Shown one piece after another: positions 1 through 6,141 of a stretch of 7,187 nucleotides of DNA (position 1 is its first letter; every line of letters starts with the position of its first letter). The stretch comes from Acidimicrobiaceae bacterium (GTDB lineage Bacteria; Actinomycetota; Acidimicrobiia; Acidimicrobiales; Acidimicrobiaceae). The notes below the pieces were generated by a model, which had not been told where the DNA came from, ran no database searches, and saw only the letters and a program-made list of their open reading frames with translations. Location of the stretch: the NCBI GenBank assembly GCA_013044365.1, contig JABEUP010000248.1, positions 1 to 7,187 on the forward strand, given 5' to 3'. The translations under genes were made by a program, and so were the position numbers.

Positions 1-1155
1 AAAGTCAATCGGAGGCGAGGCCAGCAGAACTCCGGTTATACCACCCATCGTGAAGACAATAATAAAGCCTATGGCAAATAACATCGGCGACTGGTACGAA
101 ACCTGGCCTCTCCACATCGTACCTATCCAGGTAAAAATCTTGATACCGGTTGGGACTGCGATAAGAAGAGAAAGAGCGCTAAAAAACGGCAGCAACACCG
201 TTCCTGTTGTAAACATGTGGTGTGCCCATACTCCAGTCGACAAACCGGCGATAGACATGGTGGCAAATACAAGACCCTTGTAACCAAATACTGGCTTCCT
301 AGAAAATACTGGAATTATCTCCGTGATCATTCCGAAGAATGGAAGTGCAAGAATATAGACTTCAGGGTGCCCGAAAAACCAGAACAGGTTCTGCCACAAT
401 ACCGGCATCCCGCCCCCCGCAACTGAATATATGTGAGTTCCCAGGTGCCTGTCCGCGTAAAGCATTATCAATGCTGCCGTGAGAACCGGGAACGCAATGA
501 GAATCAAGATTGCCGTGACAAGCATATTCCAGACAAAGATTGGAAGCCTGAACATCGTCAAACCGGGCGCACGCAAATAAAACGTGGTGGTCACTAAGTT
601 GACGGCGGTGAAGATTCCGGAAAATCCAACCAGCATGATCGACACTATCCACAGGTCTGGGCCAGTACCGGGAGAGTTGGTCGCGCTAGAAAGGGGTGCA
701 TAGGATACCCAACCAAACGCAGCGGCTCCTGAGGCAGTCAGGAACCCGAGCAACATACTGATTCCACCGGTCAGATACAACCAGTACGACAAAGCATTCA
801 GGCGGGGAAAAGCCATATCCGGAGCCCCGATTTGCAACGGGAGTATGTAGTTTGCGAATCCACCAAAAGCAAATGGACCGGCAAAAAGATAGAGCATCAT
901 AGAACCGTGAATGGTGAACAGTTCGTTGTATGTCTGGGGCGAGACAAAGTGATTGTTCGGAGAGAACAGCTGAGTCCTTATCAGCATTGCCATCGCTCCG
1001 GCGATAATGAAAAATACCAGAGACGTATACATATAGTTCTTGCCAATAATTTTATGGTCGGTCGAGGTTAACCAGAGAAGTATCCCCTTTGGCTGTTCTT
1101 CATGATGGGCCTCCCCGTCATGTTGAGCACCAATTTCCTCTTCGATGATTGTCAT
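1..1155 (-). CDS. ctaD: Cytochrome c oxidase subunit I (aa3 type), 3' end cut by window
   Basis: Catalytic subunit of the heme-copper oxidase, which reduces O2 to water in the membrane and pumps protons. The first 385 residues are visible; the frame is open to base 1. Seen: first heme a ligand H83 (TIHGSMM), D-channel aspartate D113 (GAPDMAFPR) with N120, the CuB and active-site motif GHPEVY with H263, E265 and cross-linked Y267, the CuB pair H312-H313 (WAHHMF), and the K-channel lysine K339 (PTGIKIF). This set is that of an A-type (D- and K-channel) oxidase. The heme a3 ligand and second heme a ligand (usual HFHY region) would lie beyond the edge. The ATG at 1155 overlaps the ctaC stop by 4 nt (ATGA) and is preceded by a good ribosome site (AAGGTGA). 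The family is usually about 550-580 residues, so roughly one third is missing here because of the window, not because of a mutation. Confidence 0.97.
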   Translation of the reverse strand, partial: MTIIEEEIGAQHDGEAHHEEQPKGILLWLTSTDHKIIGKNYMYTSLVFFIIAGAMAMLIRTQLFSPNNHFVSPQTYNELFTIHGSMMLYLFAGPFAFGGFANYILPLQIGAPDMAFPRLNALSYWLYLTGGISMLLGFLTASGAAAFGWVSYAPLSSATNSPGTGPDLWIVSIMLVGFSGIFTAVNLVTTTFYLRAPGLTMFRLPIFVWNMLVTAILILIAFPVLTAALIMLYADRHLGTHIYSVAGGGMPVLWQNLFWFFGHPEVYILALPFFGMITEIIPVFSRKPVFGYKGLVFATMSIAGLSTGVWAHHMFTTGTVLLPFFSALSLLIAVPTGIKIFTWIGTMWRGQVSYQSPMLFAIGFIIVFTMGGITGVLLASPPIDF

Positions 1156-1952
1156 GCCGTCACCTTTTGTTGCTGAGCGCTTAGCCAATTAGAAAAATCT
1201 GTTGAACTTACAACTTTTACGTTAAAGAGCATTTCTGCGTGGTAAAGACCACACAGCTGCGAGCATCGACCCACGAAACTGCCAGTTTTAGTTGGCGTAA
1301 AATCGAAATAGTTTGTGACACCAGGTAAGGCGTATCGGGAAAAGTTGAATTCCGGAATGTAAAATCCATGCACTACATCGTTTGAGACGAGCTTAATCGT
1401 TGTTGTCTTACCCTGGGGCAACTCAAGTGTCGGATAGCTCGATCCTTTGGGTATGATTGTGACGCCACCGGGATATTCAAACTTCCAGCCCCATTGGAAC
1501 CCAACCACTGTCACCCTCAAAGCAGGATGCGAACTTACGCTGTCAATCTGGTTCTCGGAAACATACGTTGCCGCAAATAGTCCTATAACGATCAACACCG
1601 GAATAATGGTGTAGATCAGTTCCCATTTGATGTTGGAATGCGTCTGCTCGGGGATTTGATCACTGCGTCTCCGAAACTTAAACACTGCGTAGAAGAGCGC
1701 ACCCCAAGTAATTACACCGACAAAAATGGCGGTAATTATGAATCCCTGCCATAGATGAAACTCATTCTGCCCCTGTGTGGTAGCTCCCCTATACGCCCCA
1801 AAGGTAGGTAAGTTGCAGGCGCTTAGGGCCATCGCCCCAAGCAGCAGTCCAACAAGATTTCTTTTCCTAAGACCGAAACGAGGCGGCTTAATTTTCTCAC
1901 TTCTGCACGTCTCAGCACTCGACTCAACTAGCTGCATGATTCCCAGTTCCAT
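1152..1952 (-). CDS. ctaC: Cytochrome c oxidase subunit II (CuA), lipoprotein
   Basis: Subunit that accepts electrons from the cytochrome cc of QcrC through a binuclear CuA centre and passes them to heme a in CtaD. In 266 residues one sees a basic n-region, a hydrophobic stretch ending in a lipobox LSAC (Cys46, probable signal peptidase II site and lipidation), two membrane helices (about 67-91 and 110-131), the aromatic electron-entry motif QWGWKFEY (153-160), and a cupredoxin domain with CuA ligands H195, C230, C234, H238 and M241. The usual Glu between the two cysteines is Gln (C-S-Q-L-C). An in-frame TGA lies directly before the ATG at 1952, so the gene cannot start further upstream; Met6 (ATG at 1937, behind GGGA) is an alternative. 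The ribosome site of the first ATG is weak. The gene ends in a 4-nt overlap with ctaD and its start is overlapped by the small ORF from the qcrB side. Confidence 0.96.
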   Translation of the reverse strand: MELGIMQLVESSAETCRSEKIKPPRFGLRKRNLVGLLLGAMALSACNLPTFGAYRGATTQGQNEFHLWQGFIITAIFVGVITWGALFYAVFKFRRRSDQIPEQTHSNIKWELIYTIIPVLIVIGLFAATYVSENQIDSVSSHPALRVTVVGFQWGWKFEYPGGVTIIPKGSSYPTLELPQGKTTTIKLVSNDVVHGFYIPEFNFSRYALPGVTNYFDFTPTKTGSFVGRCSQLCGLYHAEMLFNVKVVSSTDFSNWLSAQQQKVTA

Positions 1953-2097
1953 TCATGCTAATTTCCGATAGTTCTAAATCTTTACGGTTCAGGCGCTGAC
2001 CAGCAGTACTGACCATTTGCGATGACACGACTCCCTCCGCCGAAACTGCTGCAGGTTGTTCGCCACCACTAACTCGCAAATCAGTCAGCTGCATCAT
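1924..2097 (-). CDS. Possible small ORF (57 aa) between qcrB and ctaC, unknown function
   Basis: An open frame of 57 codons that I do not recognise. It begins with two consecutive ATGs; the first (2097-2095) overlaps the qcrB TGA by 4 nt (ATGA), the same arrangement as qcrA/qcrB and ctaC/ctaD. A purine-rich stretch with AGGA about 7 nt before the ATG could serve as ribosome site, but it also encodes the Glu-rich end of QcrB. A stronger site (GGAGG, 2038-2034) precedes an internal GTG at 2028, which would give a 34-residue product. The predicted peptide is hydrophilic, rich in Ser, Gly, Ala and Glu, starts MMQLTDLR, has no membrane helix, no Cys and no recognisable motif. It ends 29 nt inside ctaC. 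It could be a real small subunit or assembly peptide, a coupling leader that brings ribosomes to the ctaC start, or a chance open frame. It is not ctaF (subunit IV), which is a membrane protein. Confidence 0.4.
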   Translation of the reverse strand: MMQLTDLRVSGGEQPAAVSAEGVVSSQMVSTAGQRLNRKDLELSEISMNGTGNHAAS

Positions 2098-3764
2098 TTC
2101 TCTTCCTCAGGGTCCTCGAAGCTTCTTGAAAGCTTTGGACCGCGGGGACTGAACAGACCTCCACCTGAACCGGGAGTACCCGGCGGAACCTGATATACCT
2201 CTGGTCCTCCGCTTGGCCTCTCGCTCATCTCACCTGTCGCCGCCGAAGATAATGAGGAAGCCGACATTGCTAAGCCACCCTCAGATTCTGAGGTTCCCTC
2301 TCCTGTCGCTTCAGCCGCATGGAAACTGGCTTCCTCAGGCAGCGGCTGTGGCACCTCACTATGCATTGCGCTACGCTTCAACTCCACCTCAATCCGGGGA
2401 TCGGACTCCTCTGTTGTGTACTCGCCCTCGTTGGACCTGGACACGACCATGGCCTTTCTTGGCCTGCCGGCACGAGAGGCTGAACTCGCCTCCTTCGCCA
2501 ATTTGTATGCAACATAGGCTGCAATTGGTGGGACAACAAATACCAGTGCCCTGAAAGCCCAGAGAACGAAATTGAGGGAAAGGTTGAAGGCATTTGCTAA
2601 AACATCCGTAGAGGAAGCGAAGAAAAGCACCATATAGAACGCCATAACCCCAACTCCTATGGATGTCCTCCATGCGTTATCGCGGGGATTGTCCAAGAGG
2701 TTGTGAGCTTGGGTATCCTTGGTGAATATTCGTTCAATCCAAGGCCAGCCCATTAATAGTCCAAACGTGATTCCCGGAAGAAGCACAGCGGGGAAAAAGA
2801 TCGTCGGGATCATGTGGCCAAAACCAGTTATCTCCCAGGAGGGAAATAGCCTGAGCGCACCATCCAGCCATCCCATGTACCAGTCCGGCTGAACAGCATA
2901 CGAAACCTTGTATGGAATGTACTGACCATACATCCAGATCGGATTGATCTGCGCCAGGCCTCCAAGCGCCGCAATGACTGCTGCCGTTAGGAAGAAGAAA
3001 CCTCCAGCCTGCATCGCGTACGCCGGCCACATTGCAACTCCGACAACGTTCTTCTCTGTCTTGCCCTTACCCTTGTATTGGGTGTGTTTTTGATGCCACA
3101 TTATGGCCAGGTGAGCACCAAGAAGACCCGCCATTAGAGCCGGTACCAGAAGAATATGGATGGTATAGAACCTCGGTATAATCTTGTCTCCCGGGAACTG
3201 CCCCCCGAATAAGAACGATGCCAGGTAGCTTCCAACGATAGGCACTGACAGAGTGATCGAATATGCGATCCTGATTCCGGTTCCCGAGATAAGGTCATCA
3301 GGAAGCGAATAGCCGAGGAATCCCTCGAGAATAGCCATCATCAAAAGAAGAGAACCTACCAGCCAGTTGATCTCGCGGGGCTTCCGGAATGCACCGGTGA
3401 AGAAGACTCTGAGCAGGTGAACCACGATAGCTGCAACGAATACGTTGGCAGCCCAGTGGTGCATCTGACGCATAACAAGACCAGCCCGCACATTGAAGGA
3501 GAGATCCAGCGTGGAAGCATATGCCTGGGACACAACGTGGCCATCAAGCGGGGCGTAACTACCGTGATAGACGATATCCGCTGAAGAGGGAACGAAAAAA
3601 AATGTAAGAAATACGCCAGTTCCCAGAAGAATAAAAAACGAGTACATAGCGATTTCGCCAAGCATGAACGACCAGTGATCTGGAAATATCTTATTCAGAG
3701 ACTTCCTGGTGAACTTAGCGGTTCCCAGTCTCTCATCGACCCAATCAATCGGCTTGTAGTTCAT
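2094..3764 (-). CDS. qcrB: Cytochrome bc complex cytochrome b subunit
   Basis: Di-heme membrane subunit that oxidises menaquinol at the Qo site and reduces quinone at Qi. I place the start at ATG 3764, which overlaps the qcrA stop by 4 nt (ATGA) and follows GGGAG by 5 nt; a TTG 12 nt upstream (3776) is possible but less attractive. The product is 556 residues. Heme ligand pairs are H102/H116 (in RQMHHWAANVF...VVHLLR) and H203/H218; the second pair is spaced one residue wider than the first, as in b6-like and Gram-positive proteins. The Qo motif is PDWY (293-296) in place of mitochondrial PEWY. Several long hydrophobic helices follow up to about residue 420. The last ~135 residues form a hydrophilic tail rich in Ser, Glu, Gly and Pro, ending in acidic residues. 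A C-terminal extension is usual in actinobacterial QcrB, though its sequence varies. Confidence 0.97.
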   Translation of the reverse strand: MNYKPIDWVDERLGTAKFTRKSLNKIFPDHWSFMLGEIAMYSFFILLGTGVFLTFFFVPSSADIVYHGSYAPLDGHVVSQAYASTLDLSFNVRAGLVMRQMHHWAANVFVAAIVVHLLRVFFTGAFRKPREINWLVGSLLLMMAILEGFLGYSLPDDLISGTGIRIAYSITLSVPIVGSYLASFLFGGQFPGDKIIPRFYTIHILLVPALMAGLLGAHLAIMWHQKHTQYKGKGKTEKNVVGVAMWPAYAMQAGGFFFLTAAVIAALGGLAQINPIWMYGQYIPYKVSYAVQPDWYMGWLDGALRLFPSWEITGFGHMIPTIFFPAVLLPGITFGLLMGWPWIERIFTKDTQAHNLLDNPRDNAWRTSIGVGVMAFYMVLFFASSTDVLANAFNLSLNFVLWAFRALVFVVPPIAAYVAYKLAKEASSASRAGRPRKAMVVSRSNEGEYTTEESDPRIEVELKRSAMHSEVPQPLPEEASFHAAEATGEGTSESEGGLAMSASSLSSAATGEMSERPSGGPEVYQVPPGTPGSGGGLFSPRGPKLSRSFEDPEEEK

Positions 3765-4660
3765 GCTCGCTCCCAAAACCCAGGACCGATTGGCTCGTCA
3801 TAACCGGCCTGAGCAAGCAGGAATCCCTGAGAATCTATTTCCAATGGAAGCTGAGGAAGGGGCCGGGGGGCCGGCCCGAATACCGGATTTGCCCCGGTCA
3901 TAACGTCAAACAAAGACTGGTGACATGGACACAACAGTTGCTGAGTCAGCTCCTGATATAGACCAACGGGGCACCCGGCATGGGTGCATACTTTTGAATA
4001 AGCCAGATATCCCTGCGGCCCCCAGGTTTCACGACCCGGCTTAGTGACTATGTCCTCAAACGAGGGTCTAATGAGAATGGTTTGAGAAATAGCTCCCCCA
4101 GCGTGACCCTCGGGAAACACTGTGAGCACCCCACCGACTTCGAGATCTGATGCACGTACTTTACTCCCGTCGCTGCGAACCAAAGCTGAGCCCTTCTTCC
4201 AGTTGGTCACATACAACATTTTCTTGGGTTGAGGACCCAGCGAACGTATAAAGGGGAAGAGAGTAATCACTCCGAAAGCCGCGATTGAGACCCCGAGAAG
4301 CTTAACCAGGAAACTCCTTCGCTCGATTTGGGTGACTCCACGCTCCAAAGATTCGATTAACACTGCCCGCTCCGACTCGGGACTCTTCAGCTCCTCGCGC
4401 TCCTGGACATACGGACCCTGGGGAACAAGATATTTCCCCCAGGCGACAATCCCAAATCCAAGACCTCCGAGTGCGAAAAATAGAAGCGCCCCTTCGGCCT
4501 GTGTCTGGCCTCCCTGCCAATACACAATCCCCAGACCGATAGATGCGAGCAAAGAGAGAGCGAAGCTAACGGCAACAACTTTCTCGAAGCGACTTTCGGA
4601 AGTCTTTACTAGACCTACTTTGACCTTTTCCTGTTCCAATTCCGGTGTCGAGCTGCTCAA
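3761..4660 (-). CDS. qcrA: Rieske iron-sulfur subunit of the cytochrome bcc complex
   Basis: Rieske [2Fe-2S] protein that takes the first electron from menaquinol at the QcrB Qo site and hands it to the cytochrome c hemes of QcrC. The start is TTG at 4660, preceded by a strong Shine-Dalgarno AGGAGG (4675-4670) and overlapping the qcrC stop by 4 nt (TTGA). In 299 residues there are three hydrophobic segments (about 28-48, 57-77 and 119-139). The third is preceded by a twin-arginine motif, ERRSFLVK (R114-R115), which in actinobacterial QcrA directs Tat export of the folded C-terminal domain after Sec insertion of the first two helices. The cluster motifs are CTHAGC (ligands C225, H227) and CPCHQS (ligands C244, H247), with C230-C246 as the expected disulfide. 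A typical GPAPRPLPQLPLE stretch follows. Its length and topology fit the actinobacterial family rather than the single-helix proteobacterial Rieske protein. Confidence 0.97.
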   Translation of the reverse strand: MSSSTPELEQEKVKVGLVKTSESRFEKVVAVSFALSLLASIGLGIVYWQGGQTQAEGALLFFALGGLGFGIVAWGKYLVPQGPYVQEREELKSPESERAVLIESLERGVTQIERRSFLVKLLGVSIAAFGVITLFPFIRSLGPQPKKMLYVTNWKKGSALVRSDGSKVRASDLEVGGVLTVFPEGHAGGAISQTILIRPSFEDIVTKPGRETWGPQGYLAYSKVCTHAGCPVGLYQELTQQLLCPCHQSLFDVMTGANPVFGPAPRPLPQLPLEIDSQGFLLAQAGYDEPIGPGFWERA

Positions 4661-5511
4661 TGTGCCCGACCTCCTATCCAGTAACCAGCTATCATCAGCG
4701 ACCCCAACCCGATTAGAATTCCCACGAAACCTTCAGTCACCGGCCCCACATGGCCCAGTCCGATTCCGCCTGCATTGTTTGGATGCTGAAGGTACTTCAC
4801 ATATTTCACGATATCCGCGACCTGCTGATCGCTAAGATTCCCAGTCCCGAATCTCGGCATATTACCTGGACCGGTACGAACTGCCTCCGCGATTTGAGTC
4901 GATGTCGCGGGATACAAGGAAGGCGCATAGACCGCATCCGCCAACGCATCACCAACCCCGGTAATAGTATGGCAACCTGCGCAATTTGTAGAAAATAATC
5001 CTTCCCCAACACTGAGAGATGCAGCACCTAGGTTCACGACGGGAATCTGCGGTCCGCCGGTAGCCAACGAGGATACATATGCGTCAATTGCAAGAGTCTG
5101 CGCCCTGGTAAATCTCGACGGCTTCGCAATTGCCTGAACAGTTGGATCTGCCAATGGCATTCGTCCGGTGGAAACCCAAAAATCGATCGTGGCTGCGCCA
5201 AGTCCCACCAGGTTTGGGGCCCGGCTTGTGCCTCCAGCCGAATCTCCGTGGCAACTTGAGCAATTCTCAACAAATAACGTCTTGCCAAGTGCGATCGTGG
5301 ACGAATCCAATTTCAAATTGGTGATTGGAGCATTGCCTGCTCCGCTGGTACCGCCATAGGTTAGCGAATTGGTATTGGCCGAGCCTACCGAGCCCGACAC
5401 CGTTGCGGCGGCTGCCCCTTGTGAAAATAGAGCCATTCCACTGACTGAAGCTGCAACCCCAAGCGCCACCGGCACCAAAATGCGCCCACCCAACTTCTTA
5501 CGGATTATCAA
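4657..5511 (-). CDS. qcrC: Diheme cytochrome c subunit of the cytochrome bcc complex
   Basis: Membrane-anchored cytochrome cc that links the Rieske protein to CuA of the oxidase, replacing a soluble cytochrome c. I place the start at TTG 5511, 284 residues, because AGGAGA (5524-5519) sits 7 nt before it and overlaps the ctaE stop; the open frame continues upstream to 5583, but that extension lies within the ctaE coding sequence and reads like no signal peptide. After a basic start (IIRKKLGGR) comes a hydrophobic signal segment (about 11-34). Two heme c sites follow, CSSCH (84-88) and CAGCH (177-181), with likely Met axial ligands M118 (GRMPLA) and M218 (NMPRF). A C-terminal membrane helix lies at about 259-281. 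Two fused class I cytochrome c domains plus a C-terminal anchor are the signature of actinobacterial QcrC. The stop overlaps the qcrA start by 4 nt. Confidence 0.95.
   Translation of the reverse strand: MIIRKKLGGRILVPVALGVAASVSGMALFSQGAAAATVSGSVGSANTNSLTYGGTSGAGNAPITNLKLDSSTIALGKTLFVENCSSCHGDSAGGTSRAPNLVGLGAATIDFWVSTGRMPLADPTVQAIAKPSRFTRAQTLAIDAYVSSLATGGPQIPVVNLGAASLSVGEGLFSTNCAGCHTITGVGDALADAVYAPSLYPATSTQIAEAVRTGPGNMPRFGTGNLSDQQVADIVKYVKYLQHPNNAGGIGLGHVGPVTEGFVGILIGLGSLMIAGYWIGGRAH
4670..4675 (-). promoter_or_regulatory. Ribosome binding site deciding the qcrA TTG start
   Basis: Read on the minus strand, AGGAGG is a full consensus Shine-Dalgarno 9 nt before TTG at 4660. It lies inside the last codons of qcrC and supports the unusual TTG start of qcrA. 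Confidence 0.8.
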
Positions 5512-5518
5512 CGAGTTA

Positions 5519-5524
5519 TCTCCT
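5519..5524 (-). promoter_or_regulatory. Ribosome binding site deciding the qcrC TTG start
   Basis: Read on the minus strand, AGGAGA overlaps the ctaE stop codon (TAGGAGA) and lies 7 nt before TTG at 5511. It supports the TTG as the qcrC start and suggests coupling of qcrC translation to ctaE. Confidence 0.7.
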
Positions 5525-6122
5525 AGTGCACCAGGAATAGGGTCGCATAAAGCGCTATCCAAACGATGTCGACAAAGTGCCAATAGTAGCTAATTGACTG
5601 CATGACCGGAAGTAATCCGGGATCCCTCGACCTGCCAGCCACCCTTATTAGAAGAAATGCCATAGCGACAAGCCCGAGAAAAACATGTAAACCGTGGAGA
5701 CCAGTCATGAGGAAGAAAAGCGAACCAAATGCGTTAGTCGATGGGGAAAATGCTGCGTGGGTCCACTCGTAAAGCTGATTTCCCAAGAAAGCAAATCCCA
5801 TCACCATGGTGATGCCAATCCATAGTCGCGCAGATCCACGACGATCGTGTTCGAGATCAAAAACAGCCTTTTGCATTGTAAATGAGCTGAGAACAAGAAC
5901 TACCGTGAAAATACCCGACTGGAGAACATCTAGTTTGATGCCACCCATTGGCCAAGGGCCCGTTGCATTTGCCCGGATTGAATAATAAGCGGCAAATAGT
6001 CCAGAGAAAAACATTAACTCCGAACCAAGCCACACCATGGTGCCAATGCCGAGCATGGTTGGCTTGTTGAACCTTATTCCTCCTCGAACCGGTTCAACAG
6101 AAGCTGAAATTGCATGAGTCAT
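5523..6122 (-). CDS. ctaE: Cytochrome c oxidase subunit III
   Basis: Integral membrane subunit that packs against CtaD and stabilises its proton uptake path; it carries no metal. The 199-residue product has five hydrophobic helices (about 26-49, 68-84, 99-117, 131-158, 178-197), the five-helix form without the first two helices of mitochondrial subunit III. Recognisable family motifs are WLGSELMFFSGLFAAYY (E35), NQLYEW (E119), the GLHGLHV motif (H143, H146) and YYWHFVDIVW (179-188). ATG at 6122 is the first reasonable start; its ribosome site is weak, with GAAGGG too far upstream to be convincing. It is the first respiratory gene of the cluster, 19 nt after the helicase stop, and in mycobacteria and corynebacteria ctaE likewise stands directly before qcrCAB. 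Its stop codon overlaps the qcrC ribosome site. Confidence 0.96.
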   Translation of the reverse strand: MTHAISASVEPVRGGIRFNKPTMLGIGTMVWLGSELMFFSGLFAAYYSIRANATGPWPMGGIKLDVLQSGIFTVVLVLSSFTMQKAVFDLEHDRRGSARLWIGITMVMGFAFLGNQLYEWTHAAFSPSTNAFGSLFFLMTGLHGLHVFLGLVAMAFLLIRVAGRSRDPGLLPVMQSISYYWHFVDIVWIALYATLFLVH

Positions 6123-6128
6123 AAAACC

Positions 6129-6138
6129 GTAACGTTAC
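6129..6138. promoter_or_regulatory. 10-bp perfect palindrome GTAACGTTAC before ctaE
   Basis: A perfect inverted repeat sits in the 19-nt spacer between the helicase stop and the ctaE ATG. Its position just before the first respiratory gene makes a protein binding site possible, but no regulator can be named from it, and a 10-bp palindrome can occur by chance. Confidence 0.25.
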
Positions 6139-6141
6139 CCT

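Noticed and set aside
832..1071. Plus-strand open frame opposite the start of ctaD
   Set aside because: The opposite strand encodes clearly conserved CtaD motifs; this is a shadow frame.
1924..2097. Small ORF as cytochrome c oxidase subunit IV (ctaF)
   Set aside because: CtaF is a membrane protein of more than 100 residues; this peptide has no hydrophobic helix.
2213..2554. Plus-strand open frame of 113 codons inside qcrB
   Set aside because: It lies opposite the low-complexity QcrB tail, has no recognisable domain, and its Ser/Pro/Arg-rich composition is what the antisense of such a tail produces.
3765..3776. TTG start of qcrB four codons upstream
   Set aside because: The ATG at 3764 gives the ATGA overlap seen at other junctions and has GGGAG 5 nt before it; the extra residues add nothing.
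4332..4835. Plus-strand open frame of 167 codons across qcrA and qcrC
   Set aside because: It crosses a coupled gene junction on the other strand and has no protein-like features; both opposite genes are certain.
5512..5583. Longer qcrC reading frame overlapping ctaE by about 60 nt
   Set aside because: The extra residues come from the end of ctaE, include three scattered Cys and do not look like a signal peptide; the TTG at 5511 has a good ribosome site and leads straight into a basic plus hydrophobic signal.
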